Below are positions 11,310-23,223 of a stretch of DNA of 64,000 nt, piece after piece. Positions within the stretch are counted from its first letter, which is position 1, and each line of letters starts with the position of its first letter. Where the stretch lies: the NCBI RefSeq assembly GCF_026262505.1, contig NC_067206.1, positions 27,171,896-27,235,895 of the forward strand, written 5' to 3'. A program made the position numbers and the translations under genes. The notes under the pieces are model-generated. The model had not been told where the DNA came from and ran no database searches. It worked only from the letters and a program-made list of their open reading frames with translations. This DNA is from Trichomonas vaginalis G3. Its lineage: Eukaryota > Parabasalia > Trichomonadida > Trichomonadidae.

Positions 11310-11566
11310 ATTTTTCCGTATTTTGAATAGTTTACTGCACTTTTTCCGTAAAATTGAGTTACGGGAATCCGCAAAATTTCCGGACCTCATTTTTCATAGA
11401 ATATAATAATAATATTTGATAAAAAGATATATTATTTATATTTTTGATTTTTGAATTACGGAAAAAGTGAATTGATAACTTGATTTTTTTATATGGTTAA
11501 TTTTTCAAATGATATTATGAAGATCTAAAATATTAAAAGTAAAAAATTGAATTACGGAAAAAGTGA
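11310..11566. repeat. Inverted and direct copies of an ACGGAAAAAGTGA motif
   Basis: TTACGGAAAAAGTGA occurs at 11456-11470 and 11552-11566 on the plus strand. The inverse, CACTTTTTCCGTAA, is at 11338-11351, and a shorter inverse copy lies near 11310-11320. Such an arrangement could be the end of a small non-autonomous DNA element or a cluster of binding sites; the sequence alone does not decide. Confidence 0.4.
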
Positions 11567-11639
11567 GGTCAAAAGTGAAATAAATTTGCAGAACAATTTT
11601 CATTGAAATAAGCTTTATTTTTCATTATTAATAACAATG

Positions 11640-11948
11640 CTGTAATAAACAGAAATTCATCAAAAGTGACAGCTCTCAATTTTTTGACATTTGTAAATCC
11701 TAAATTGAATGAGAAAAATGAAATAATACTAAGCATAATACAATATTCTAGATTTAATTATAATTAGGAAAAAGTTAATTTTGAGAGTACTTTTCATAGG
11801 CATATAGAATGAAATCTTCTGAAAAATAATATCACATAAACTCATATTATTTTCTAATATATAACTATTTTATATAAAAATCAAATTCAATGATCTTAAA
11901 AGCGAAGGATAAACCTCAAAATTTACGAATATAATGAGTGGGAATATA
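11640..11948 (+). repeat. Dispersed block shared with 43,669-43,977
   Basis: About 309 bases match the block at 43,669-43,977 almost base for base (a few substitutions). At the second site the block continues a coding-looking frame ending SKLNEKNEIILSIIQYSRFNYN, whereas here only the tail of that frame is present. This suggests that a 3' gene fragment plus flank was copied or separated by rearrangement. A third copy is part of the error-rich duplicate (about 21.44-21.74 kb). Confidence 0.7.
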
Positions 11949-12477
11949 ATGCTTATCTATCATAAAACCATATGAAATATTAATTTTTGCTTTACGCCTA
12001 ATTTTTGACGACAATTAGCAAAAAATGTTAAATGTTAACATTCAGTCCATTTGAATATGAAAAATAAAATTGACTTTGATTAAATGTTTTTATTTATCAT
12101 GCAATTCTTCTTGCGACCAAAGATTTGAATAAAATTTCAAAAAATAAGATAGCTTAAAAAATAATATACGGTAGTGTTTACTAATAGATGAATAGTATAT
12201 AAATTCTATTAAAATGGATTTGATCAAAAAAAATATATAAAATTTGATCATAAATAAAATCGTTTTAAATTACTTCTTCATTTAAATTATAACAATTATT
12301 TTTGGTTTTATAGTTTTTAAAGCTCATGGTTTTTTTAACCACAGAATACTTATGTGCTGTAGCAAGCTTGCAATCCAAAGCTCACGTTAGACAACAAGAG
12401 TCATGAAGTCTCATACTAAGGGATATCCAACATATATTTTAATAATCTAATGTTTGTGACAAATATTCAACATAAAA

Positions 12478-12918
12478 TTAAGTATTTCTCTTTATATGGC
12501 CATCGTCTAGTATTTTAAAATCAATTTTCTCGTTTTTGGATGTGAATATCTTTAAATAGCATTTTGCCCAGAATTTATCTAATAAGCATTTAGTATTTTC
12601 ATAAGTAGATTCAATTAATTCACCATTTATGGCGGTAGTTATTTTAATTGTTGAGTTTTCTTCAAATTTACAATTATTAGACTTTTTTTGAGGTTGAAGT
12701 GTGGAAGCTAGGTTTGGATTTCTTTCAAATGGTATATCTAAAGATTCATAAGCAGGAAAAGAGGCTCCAGTTCCAAATGTGAATAATAATCTTGGCTTAA
12801 TGGAAGAAATCGTGCTTATTTGGAGGCCATGAGTTGAATCATTGCTATTTTGAGATAAATTGTTAGATCTTTCTTGTGGTTTAGATTTCAATGCTAATAA
12901 TTTTTGTCTAACATCCAT
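12478..12918 (-). CDS. Hypothetical protein, 146 aa
   Basis: Opens at ATG (MDVRQKLLALKSK) and ends with TAA. I do not recognise a family. The N-terminal half is rich in Ser, Asn and Gln and probably disordered; the C-terminal half (from about residue 90) is more structured, with alternating strands (TIKITTAINGELIES) and KFWAKCYLKIFTSKNEKIDFKIL. It lies just after the shared 4.76-12.48 kb segment: the duplicate diverges at its stop codon, so this gene is single-copy here. It is transcribed in the same direction as the next gene, about 190 bases away. Confidence 0.5.
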   Translation of the reverse strand: MDVRQKLLALKSKPQERSNNLSQNSNDSTHGLQISTISSIKPRLLFTFGTGASFPAYESLDIPFERNPNLASTLQPQKKSNNCKFEENSTIKITTAINGELIESTYENTKCLLDKFWAKCYLKIFTSKNEKIDFKILDDGHIKRNT

Positions 12919-13104
12919 GAAATCTGATTCAAAAATAGATTTATTCTACTAATAGTGTAGTGTGCATTAATGCATTCAAAAGATATTATGAATAAATTAA
13001 CAAATCATCATTGACATTAAAAATCCTATGAGAATTGATAAAAAATAATAAGACATATTTACAATAATGGAAAACAATAATAATTTACTTATAATAATAA
13101 AAGT

Positions 13105-14610
13105 TCACACTGGTTCTTGAATTGAATCTTCATCAATATCTAAATTATGAGTGTTTGAGTTTTCTTTCAATGTAGAAACTGAAGAAAAGCTAGATACAGA
13201 CTTTCGTGAACTCTTTGGAGATGATGGGAAGATTTCCTTGGCTTTTTCTGCTTCTTCTCTCTTCTTTTTAGCTAATTCATAACCAAGTCTCATTTGATTA
13301 ATCTTTTGATCCCAACCATTAGGCTTGTTAACATCTTTGAAGAGCACATCTTTCTTTTCCAGAAATTCTTTGTATGAAGTCCTTGGCTCCGGCTTCTTTT
13401 GTTTGGATTCTATAATCTTATGCATTGCATTAATTCTTTCTTGATATCCACCTGGAAGTTTAGCATGTTTTTGCTTTTCTTTGATCTGCAAGTATTCTTC
13501 ATAAGATATTGGCTTTGGCTTGTCTAGCTTTGACTTGGATTGCCTGTATGCTTGCATTTTTGTTTGGTATTGAATAGATTTCTGCTGTTCCTTTTCTTGG
13601 AGTTTGCTAATAGCTTCATTATCTAACTTCTTTTTCTTCTCTCTTTTCTCTTGTTCTTCTTTTTCTCTGCTTTCTTGAATTTTACTATCAAGATCTTTGA
13701 GTTCATCTTTAACTCTATCTTCAAGAGGTTTTCTGTCAGCTTTGGCTATCCATTTTTTAGTTTCTTCTGACATTCCTCTGTATGGCTGTTGAGGCGGAAG
13801 TTTGACTAAGAATTTATCTCGCTTGATTCTCTTTTCTTCTTTCTTTTTCGTGTCTGGAATCTGTATGAGTTTTCCATTGGCCAATATAACAGTAAGTCTA
13901 ATCTTTGCCTGCGAGTAAAACTCACTTCCACCCTTGGAAACGTATGCTTCTTTGAGTGAAGAAACTACTTTTTCTGTTTGATATTTGCATGGCTTTCCTT
14001 CTTCCTCTTGTTGCTGATTGACTGACCATTCAGGGAGGACGTCTTTGAGAAATTCAACTTCCTGGAACTTTCTGTTCATTGATCCTATAATGCCTAATTG
14101 GAATAGGGGACGAACTAGGACAGATTCGGATGCTTCTGGTTCAATACCTTCAAAAGCTTTATCAATAAGCTTATTGATTGATTTATTAGCTATTTCAGAG
14201 GCTTCTTCAGCTTGTTTCTCTTTTTCACGCTTCTCTTGCTCCAATTTTTCTGGATCTTCAATTTCATTTGGAGGAAGTTCAACTTGAGGTTTTACTTCCT
14301 TTTTATTTATACCATTCATTAATGCATAAGAAAGTTCCTTAATGACAAATCTATCAAATGGTCTTTCTCCGTTTGAATCAATTGCATTTAATAAAGAATT
14401 CTTCACATTTTCAATTATGTAAGTAACATCAGAAGTATCCCTTGTACTTTCGTCTGTTTCCCATGATTTAGATTCATCATCAATTATTTGTTGAGCTTGA
14501 GTAGGCTGTTGAGGGTTTAATTTAGCGCGGTTTATTAATCCAAAACTTTGCAGAATTTCATTTAATTGATCAGCGGTAATGAGAGAATTCTTGTTTCCTC
14601 TTGCTTGTTT
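13105..14610 (-). CDS. Charged coiled-coil protein, N-terminus cut by the join at 14.61 kb
   Basis: About 500 residues, highly charged (Lys, Glu, Gln), with long predicted coiled coil from residue 110 on. Two related units near the C-terminus (SYEEYLQIKEKQ...GGYQERINAMHKII and SYKEFLEKKDVL...NGWDQKINQMRLGY) form an internal repeat. The tail is Ser-rich. This style is common in cytoskeletal or flagellar proteins, but I do not recognise a named family. No ATG is present at its 5' end: the frame runs straight into the antisense of the neurofibromin-like copy at about 14,610, so the true start has been replaced by the join and the first residues read there do not belong to the gene. Confidence 0.65.
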   Translation of the reverse strand, partial: KQARGNKNSLITADQLNEILQSFGLINRAKLNPQQPTQAQQIIDDESKSWETDESTRDTSDVTYIIENVKNSLLNAIDSNGERPFDRFVIKELSYALMNGINKKEVKPQVELPPNEIEDPEKLEQEKREKEKQAEEASEIANKSINKLIDKAFEGIEPEASESVLVRPLFQLGIIGSMNRKFQEVEFLKDVLPEWSVNQQQEEEGKPCKYQTEKVVSSLKEAYVSKGGSEFYSQAKIRLTVILANGKLIQIPDTKKKEEKRIKRDKFLVKLPPQQPYRGMSEETKKWIAKADRKPLEDRVKDELKDLDSKIQESREKEEQEKREKKKKLDNEAISKLQEKEQQKSIQYQTKMQAYRQSKSKLDKPKPISYEEYLQIKEKQKHAKLPGGYQERINAMHKIIESKQKKPEPRTSYKEFLEKKDVLFKDVNKPNGWDQKINQMRLGYELAKKKREEAEKAKEIFPSSPKSSRKSVSSFSSVSTLKENSNTHNLDIDEDSIQEPV

Positions 14611-15893
14611 TTCGGATCTGTCCACGTCGAGAAAGACACGAATTCCATCATTACTTTCTTGAGATCAACGGCTGTTTGCATGGAAAAGAAGTATCCAAGA
14701 GAAAAGCGGTATAATATTAACACGTTTCCAAGTCATTGAGAAATTATTGGAACACCACAGAGAAATGATTGTTTCCAATCTTGTTAAAGCTGGTATAGAA
14801 TTGTGCCAAGCTTTCTCTCCACAAGAAAAAGCCAGATACGAGGGATTCATCAAATCCCAGGAGCCAGGAGAGAATCCAAATATGTGGTACATCAAAGCAG
14901 CTGCTATGGTTCAAAATGGAAACAGAGATACATCGTTTGTCAACAAATTCGTTGATTTGTTGCCTTCTCTTTTCGCTCTCAAGCCTGGACATCTTCGTCT
15001 GGAACTCTGCTTCGAAACTCTCAGCTCCATCATTCCTTTGATGGAAAGTACATCTTTAGTTCCTTTGATCTTGGTTTGGCCGGCTCTTTACTCTTCTTGC
15101 CACTTGAATATGCAGTTGAGAAATTCAGCTTTGAACTGTTAAATGTCTGTTTGCAATTTGCTTACGACCACGGGCGATTTCAAGAACATCGGTGGTATTG
15201 AGACAACAACATATATCTCAGAGCAATTGACAAAGACATTGTCTAATTTCAAGGATTCTTTCGGAAGTGACAAAGATAATTCCTTCATTACACATTGTCA
15301 CAAGCTTTGTCAAGAGGTTTCGAGTTATTGGAGACAACACGGAAGCAATAAATGTCGCCAAAACATGTATAAACGCTCTAAAAGACAGGCCTTTCCTGGC
15401 AACACATTTTGTTATGCCATTGATTTGCTACACGAGCGAAGACATTGTTCCTATCTGTTCTTGTTTCTCTCAGATGACGACACCAGCAGAAATCATCTTC
15501 GAAAACTTCGAACAAGAGAAGAGAGTTAGATAAGTTTACATTGCTGCTTACATGACAAACTGTGTTGCTGACGGCGCATGCAAGAATAACACATCTAGAA
15601 TTGCAAGAGTTTTGACATACGGCGCACAGAAGTTCCCTCCATTCTTCAAGCCATTCAAAGCTAATGTTGTAAGTAGATGCTGGAGAATGATTGATGCAAA
15701 GACAATTACATTCGAAGATTTGGACCTTTACGCAACAATTTCTGCTTTGTTCATGTCTATTCCAGACTCTGGTGTTGATTACACAGAAACAGCCACGAAG
15801 TTCGGATTCCAGAGAATATCAGATGACAAGTTAACAAAGATCATCCAAAAGGCTTTGACAGGAATAATCAAGGCTATCAAATTAGTCGGATAA
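14611..15893 (+). pseudogene. Copy of the neurofibromin-like gene 3' part
   Basis: Matches 4,767-6,050. It is split into several overlapping frames (for example 14,747-15,142, 15,267-15,533 and 15,552-15,893), the last of which carries the original C-terminus ending IIKAIKLVG. Breaks are small indels of the kind found throughout this copy, so this is more likely a sequencing artefact than a decayed gene. Confidence 0.8.
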
Positions 15894-16330
15894 AAAAGAT
15901 ATTTATTTATTTTAATTCTGGATCCAGATTTTTTTTGTATGAGGAAAAATTTAAACTCAATTTATCTCTCGAAGTGAAGCGATGTGAATTTTTAAGGGTA
16001 TGATGATCTCTTGATGCACAAATAAGTGAAGTATTTCCTTCTTAAATAATGTTCGAAGTGTTTGGATTTCTTTCTGTAGAATCCAGTCATTTTGTTAGAG
16101 TAGGAAAAACACCCTTTAGTGAGAAAAAATTCTCAATGATAATATTCTCAAACTACAAGAAATTTTAAAATTCTAGGAGAATACAAGATTAAAAAATCGA
16201 AGTTGCGATAGAACAAGTTTGATGGTTAAATTCTCCATTATTTTCCCATTTATTTCATATAATTTATATTGATACTTCAATGTTCATATTTTACAAATAA
16301 TGGATAAAAAACCGTTATATTTATGTCATA

Positions 16331-17318
16331 TTGTGTAAGAATGCTGGAAAGTCATCTTTAAGAGATGACGATCTATGGAATAGTTATTTCACAAGTCAAT
16401 TTACAGGGGTACAAACCAAATCATGTATAAACTGCAATATTACAGCCGGGAAAAGTCAATATTACTTAGATGACTGCAGTTTTTTTGATGACAATGACCA
16501 TATTATCATTTCAGCGAAATTGCGAGTTCATTGTTTCTACATAATCGCTGTTCTTTTAATAATTGTGTTTCAACAGAAGACGGATGCTGTATTTACTACC
16601 TTTCAAAAAACGATACTTCAATTGTTCAACGAAAATTCTGTTGTACAAGGTGCCAAAGCTCTAAAAATGGTCATTTTTCATATACATCAGTAGGCCAAAG
16701 AAACTTAAACTTTATTATTGACAGTTCACTTTTCGATTTAGGAATGAAAATGCTGGTGAACGAGGAATTTTCGTTCTAGATGGCAATATCTTAATTTCAT
16801 TCATCAAATTTTTCCTCTTGTAAAGGTACAAGAGAAGTTATGGGATTATTTGATACATTTTTAGATGACTACAAAACAAAATTTAACTATACTACTGTTA
16901 TTAATAGTAAGTCAACAAATGATTACAATACAATTCTAGGTATTCGTTATAATTCGTTGATTGAGTCTTGCAATATAATAAATAATAGTATATCAAAATC
17001 AGATTCGGGTATTATTGTTCATTCTGGAAAAACTCTTTCTGCTTCTGGCTGTTCTTTTATTAAAAACACTGCTCCTGAAGGTTCATTTTTAATATGTAAC
17101 TATAATGAGCTAACGATTTGGAATTGTATATTGATGATTTGATTCCAAATACATTTATAAAAATGTATTGCCTAAAAATTCAAAAGCATATTTCACTACA
17201 GATTGGTTCATCTTTCAACTGGAATTGTCAAGCAGAATTTGAAAATATCAATAAAAGTAATAGAAAACTTAATCAACATTGTTTGGTACCAATCGTATTA
17301 AACTATAAACCATTTTAA
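16331..17318 (+). pseudogene. Copy of the beta-helix remnant
   Basis: Matches 6,494-7,486 with several one-base indels that split it into four short frames. It adds no information on function beyond the first copy. Confidence 0.75.
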
Positions 17319-17867
17319 TAATCATTTTTAAATAGAAAGAAGATACCAATAACATTTTGAATATAGTGAATGAAATAAATATTTTAATAAATCAAATGTA
17401 CATAAATCATGAATTACGAGATGAATAACCAAAGAATTGGAAGAGTCTCAAAAGATAACCAATTTTTTAATAGAAGAATGCTCTTACAGTTTGTAAATAA
17501 TGTTTTAGCTACAATAGTGATACACCTCAAAATATTATTGTAAATACAATTTGAAAGGAGAGAACTGAAATGGCGGGATGTGTTCATTTTAGAGATACTT
17601 CGAATGATTATCTATTGAAGACAATATTGAAGATTTCTAATGAATCAAGGAAAGGCAGAAGTTCCGTAATAAACTGTTCTCATGAGTATTTTCATCATGA
17701 ATAATCTTTAATTAATTGAGCAGATGTTCAAATGTTACACCAGGACAAGATTGTGAACTATAATTATTGGATCTATATATTTATTTTTAAATTATAATTC
17801 TACTACTCAGATAAATTCTCTATATGAAAAAATTCGTATTTCTAAAACAAATAAAAAACTTTTTTTT

Positions 17868-19775
17868 TATTCAACAAGTTTAATTTTTGCCTGGCAAACG
17901 TGTGGATATCTTCTAACAATTTCCAGAGCTCTGCATTCTCTTGAGAATCAATTTGAGGAAGGTCAGAAGGAAGGGAGTTCAAATCTTCCAACCAAAAGCG
18001 TTTTTGATGTAGTTTAAATTAGATTTCTTCGAAACTTGGAAGAAAATGTCATCAATGTCTTGTTTTGCCTTGATACAGTTGTTTGGTCCGAATGATTTTG
18101 TTTTGGATGCAAATAAAGGAGGAAATCAAACACATTAGAGTTTCTTATATATATGATATCCTGAATTCTTCCATCAACTCCAATTTGTGGATCTTTTGGG
18201 CAATTTCGGAATTTTTCATGTAATCAATCAAAGAATTTATCAATTGTTCGCCTATTGACTTGATCATTGGCAGACATTTGTTTAAATCACCGCAAAGTGG
18301 CTGTTTGCGAACATTCTGCCAACATAATCCAAAAATGCACCGGGATCTATGTTAGTTTTCACGCAGGTTGGGTCGTTTGATACTAAGTACATTGCGTTGA
18401 TACTCTGACCCTGGAATTTCCCTTGTAATCCTTGTATTCATCAAATGCTGGAAAAATACGACTCCAATTTTAGTTGGCTGGTGCATATTGAGGTCGTAGA
18501 ACAAGGAAGAGCTATATGGGAAGTTTCCGAGTGATAATTCCTTAGTATCCGAGAAAATTCCATTTGATGAAATATTATCAATGGAAAAGACATCAGTATC
18601 GAACAAAAGAGTAGACGTAGCGTTGTAGAAGTAAGGAGTATTAGCGATTTTGTTAATAAAGCAGTCTAATTTCGGAAAATCTTTTTCAGTTGAATATTTC
18701 TCTACAACTCGAAGATTTCCGGACGAAACACCAGGCATAAGTCGAAGATGTTCATGTTATCACTTCCATCAACACAGGCAAATAAATGAAGCGAAATTCG
18801 GAAATATTAAAACTTTTTCCTAAATTCAAGTAGAAATCGTTTTGTTTGGTCTCTTTGTATAGTAAATCACTGAAATCGTTCAGTTGTGGCGCTGATTTTG
18901 GCAAACAAAAGGACCATAATTTGGATTTCCGTAAACTGAAGCAATTATGGAGCCTCCAGCATCATTTAATAGTCTAAGAGTTGCTAGTAATGCTGATGGG
19001 AAGCATTGTCAGCAGATGAAGAACTTTTTGTATTTGAAATTTTTTCGAGAGAATCTAAGATCCATTGCCTGTTTTCAGATAGTGTTCTGAGTTTTAATGG
19101 TGGAAACTGGAATGATCGAGGTCCGAAATCTGAATAACTCTGTTTTTCAAAGAATCATAATATTGAAGCGTTTCATCGAAAGTAATGATACCAAAAGATG
19201 CATTTTCATTGCAAGTCTTAACCATTTTGATCAATGACGTGCAAAAATCTCTTGTATTCCTGATTCTACGGCATATTTTGAAGTATCAATCAAAATTACG
19301 TAATTTAATAAACTTAAATGTTCTGTACTTTCTTGTAAGATTACATCATATACAGGAGATGTGAAAAATTGGTGCTTTTGAACGTCCATATCTTTTGGAA
19401 GTGTAATTTCGCTTCCACAGATAGGACAAATAACAGAGTTTTTATCAGGCACCTTTCTGCAGCATATGTTTGGATATGCACCACATGAAAAGATTTAGGA
19501 ATGTATTGGGTTGAGCAATTTAACAATGGAACTCTATGGAAATCGCCTGGAGAAACTAAAATACCAAGAGGATATGCCCCATTGTTCATAGCTGGTGTAT
19601 GTGGGAAAACAGTTGTGATTGAACGAAAGTTTGGCATATAATTTTTATGTGGATTGGATTTCGGTTCTTCAGCGACCAAATTTTCCTCCCAGATGTCATC
19701 CTTTTATTCTCCAATGTTCGTTTTATATATACTAAATTCCTCTGGAGGCTGTACATATTTTCCTTTATTTGTCAT
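17868..19775 (-). pseudogene. Copy of the Sec24-like gene
   Basis: Matches 8,035-9,954 with more than ten small indels. Surviving frames include the zinc-finger/trunk boundary (19,231-19,452) and the middle of the trunk (18,352-18,738). Interpretation as for the rest of this duplicate. Confidence 0.8.
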
Positions 19776-19989
19776 TTTTTTTAAAATAAAAACTTTTTTT
19801 TTAGAAAAATTTCAGAAAGTCGTGAACTGCGGCTAATCAAATATAATAACAAAATTATAATAAACTAGAAACAAAGAAAACAAAAACATATGAAATCTTA
19901 ATAAATTCCTTGAAATTTCATTAATAATTTTTATTTGTAGAAAAATATGACATCAAGTAATTTAATAACCACCATTTATAAGATCTAAT

Positions 19990-20397
19990 TTAGAATTGGA
20001 GTGGCTTGAAGAACCATGCCATCTTGTTGTTGAGGTACTTCTGGCGGAGGACAGCAGCGTATTCTGTAAGGAGGCCTTCTTAGCTGGGGCATCCTTAAGA
20101 GCAGCAACAACCTTCTCGACGGAGATCTTCTTGAAGAAGTCCTCATCCTTGACGTTGTGGCGTGTAAGCATAACGTGTTGAAGTTGACGGCCTTGAAAGC
20201 TTAACTTGTGTCTTCTTAACGAGGACTTCTGTTGGCATATCCTTTGTGACCTTCTTTGGATACTTTCGATACCCATAACGATGGCGTATGGGAACTTGCG
20301 ATCTTCAGTGCCTTCTGGGTAGGCAGCGAGGACGACGGCCTCTTGCCGGCGTGGCGGCCTGGAGCATAACAAAACGACCTGCTTGGAGAAGAGACAT
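19990..20397 (-). pseudogene. Copy of the eL27 gene
   Basis: Matches 10,171-10,590 and is 12 bases shorter overall, with several indels in a gene of only 420 bases. A cytosolic ribosomal protein gene would normally show synonymous change first; indel-only differences point to read error. Confidence 0.8.
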
Positions 20398-22280
20398 ACA
20401 GGGAAAGGTCGACCAACAACGATTATTTTTCACAGAATTTGGGATTTTATATTATTATTCCTACCACTCCAAAAACAAAACGGACAGAGGCAACACTACA
20501 TATTTTTAATATCAATTTTTATAAATATCATAAATGTGTTCTAGAAATACATTACTATTGTCTTTTAGATATGTGTACTACTTGTTGAATATTACAAATG
20601 CTATTGTATTGTAAACTGTGAACCCATACATCCTGAAAATAACATATTAATATCATTTGAATAATTTAATGGGAAATATCTGCAGTTTTAATCAATCGGC
20701 ACTAAAACAGCGCACATAATCAATACGTAACATTTATAAAGCAAAATATATAATTTGATATCCAATTCCTAAAAATAACAATATTCCAATAATATTTACA
20801 TTAAATAAACCAAATTAAATTACTATATTTTATGGCATTCCAAACGGGAACCGCGGTTGGTTACCATTGTTCCGTCACCGGTCACATTTTAAAGATTTTT
20901 AAAGCCTTATAAAAATATGCTTTGTAAATCATTTTTTGTAAATCGGCAAAAATTTGGTAATTTTCTTCAACTAATAAATCTGCGAATAGCATTTATAATA
21001 CAAGACAATCTTTTAAAATGCGTTTGATTCATTTTTGTATAATTTCATATAGGCACATATATTCTTCCGGGACTTTCCGTGATTTTACCGTAAAATCAAT
21101 TAGTTAACACCAATTTTTCCGTATTTTGAATAGTTTACTGCACTTTTCCGTAAAATTGAGTTACGGGAATCCGCAAAATTTCCGGACCTCATTTTTCATA
21201 GAATATAATAATAATATTTGATAAAAAGATATATTATTTATATTTTTGATTTTTGAATTACGGAAAAAGTGAATTGATAACTTGATTTTTTTATATGGTT
21301 AATTTTTCAAATGATATTATGAAGATCTAAAATATTAAAAGTAAAAATTGAATTACGGAAAAAGTGAGGTCAAAAGTGAAATAAATTTGCGAACAATTTT
21401 CATTGAAATAAGCTTTATTTTTCATTATTAATAACAATGCTGTAATAACAGAAATTCATCAAAAGTGACAGCTCTCAATTTTTTGACATTTGTAAATCCT
21501 AAATTGAATGAGAAATGAAATAATACTAAGCATAATACAATATTCTAGATTTAATTATAATTAGGAAAAAGTTAATTTTGAGAGTACTTTTCATAGGCAT
21601 ATAGAATGAAATCTTCTGAAAAATAATATCACATAAACTCATATTATTTTCTAATATATAACTATTTTATATAAAAATCAAATTCAATGATCTTAAAAGC
21701 GAAGGATAACCTCAAAATTTACGAATATAATGAGTGGGAATATAATGCTTATCTTCATAAAACCATATGAAATATTAATTTTTGCTTTACGCCTAATTTT
21801 TGACGACAATTAGCAAAAAATGTTAAATGTTAACATTCAGTCATTTGAATATGAAAAATAAAATTGACTTTGATTAAATGTTTTTATTTATCATGCAATT
21901 CTTCTTGCGACCAAAGATTTGAATAAAATTTCAAAAAATAAGATAGCTTAAAAAAATAATATACGGTATGTTTACTAATAGATGAATAGTATATAAATTC
22001 TATTAAATGATTTGATCAAAAAAATATATAAAATTTGATCATAAATAAAATCGTTTTAAATTCTTCTTCATTTAAATTATAACAATTATTTTTGGTTTTA
22101 TAGTTTTTAAAGCTCATGTGGTTTTTTTAACCACAGAATACTTATGTGCTGTAGCAAGCTTGCAATCCAAAGCTCACGTTAGACAACAAGAGTCATGAAG
22201 TCTCATACTAAGGGATATCCAACATATATTTTAATAATCTAATGTTTGTGACAAATATTCAACATAAAATTAAGTTTCGT
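20398..22280. other. Copy of the non-coding region
   Basis: Matches 10,591-12,478, including the ACGGAAAAAGTGA motifs and the dispersed block. It carries no gene. The GTGGTT/AACCAC hairpin near 22,118 is one base pair longer than in the first copy. Confidence 0.7.
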
Positions 22281-22285
22281 TTCGT

Positions 22286-22310
22286 NNNNNNNNNNNNNNN
22301 NNNNNNNNNN
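22286..22310. other. Assembly gap, 25 N
   Basis: Twenty-five undetermined bases. A round number suggests a placeholder rather than a measured gap. It joins the copy of the 4.76-12.48 kb segment to the copy of the 34.12-43.32 kb segment. Confidence 0.99.
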
Positions 22311-22315
22311 GTAAT

Positions 22316-22919
22316 GATATCTCCATCTTTCTCATAATTAATGAAACCTCTCCTTATAAAGGATTTTGCGCTTCCTTAGCTTTAGTTACAAAACCTACTC
22401 TTCTCTCAGATTTCTTCTCTTCATATTCTTTTTGCTCTTGTTTAATTATTTCAATTGCAGCTGAAGTATTTTTCTTATTAAGTTTTTCAAGCCTTTCAGG
22501 ATCGATTTGCTTAGGCATTTTTCCTGTGTCTGCTTGCTCTGATTTATCATCTTTCTTCTTACAACCATCTTTGCATAATTCTTCGTAACGATTTCCTTTT
22601 TTAACTTTGCTTTTGCCATTATTTCTGCTTTCTTTGTTATTCGATTCATTAGGAGCTTGATTATTATTCTCGTTTATTTGTTCTAGTTTCTTTTTGCTCT
22701 TATTTTGTAATTTTTTAAGTTCCTCAATGAATTGATAACATCTGATCTTGTCGTTTTGATCTTCTTCTTCAGCAACTTCGTTATCTTCATTATTTCTTCT
22801 TCAAATATTTCTTCTTCTTGAAAATTATGCTCAATTTCTGAAATTTCTTCCTCAGCATCTTCTTCCTCGATAGTATCAGTGAATTCAAAATGAGGCTTGT
22901 CGCTATCTGAAGAATCCAT
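22316..22919 (-). pseudogene. Copy of the acidic protein gene
   Basis: Matches 34,125-34,729, with small indels splitting it into two frames (22,683-22,919 and 22,446-22,649). The first copy is intact, so this is probably error. Confidence 0.75.
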
Positions 22920-23223
22920 CAAAAATTTTAAACGTATACTATTTTATTTCTGTTATTATATAATATTATGCATTGAATTCCATTTACATTTTTGTAAATT
23001 TCAGGAACACATCCCATAAATTATTATATTTTTTTATCATATTTATCAAAAAATGATTAATTAGATGTTGCCAAAACCACACATTCTTACAAAAATTTGA
23101 ACTGGTAAATTCAAATCATGATTATTCAAGGTGAGTAACAAAATCAAAGAATATTTTAATAAAAAATACAAACACTAATATTTATTAACAATACAAACAA
23201 ATAATATATTCAAAATAAAATGG

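Larger units (their letters stand above)
10591..12477. other. AT-rich non-coding region with repeats
   Basis: About 1.9 kb with no convincing gene. It holds the palindrome AACCGCGGTT near 11046-11056, a cluster of TTACGGAAAAAGTGA motifs (11.31-11.57 kb), and a block at 11,640-11,948 that recurs at 43,669-43,977. Near 12,330-12,420 a GGTT/AACC hairpin is followed by about 80 bases of higher complexity that I could not identify; they do not fold as a tRNA by eye. Confidence 0.5.
14606..22280 (+). repeat. Error-rich second copy of 4.76-12.48 kb
   Basis: Collinear and same orientation as 4,761-12,478, about 7.7 kb. Differences are overwhelmingly one-base insertions or deletions, inside genes and outside, in homopolymers and elsewhere, with few substitutions. 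Every gene in the copy is interrupted, eL27 included. The left end cuts into the coiled-coil gene; the right end is a short TTTCGTTTCGT string followed by the N gap. I read it as an unpolished long-read duplicate (haplotig or false duplication); a real but recent segmental duplication that decayed cannot be fully excluded. Confidence 0.85.

Noticed and set aside
12338-12420. tRNA gene
   Set aside because: No A or B box and no cloverleaf by eye.
14606-22280. Genuine pseudogene family from segmental duplication
   Set aside because: Indel-only divergence affecting genes and spacers equally fits read error better; kept as the alternative explanation.
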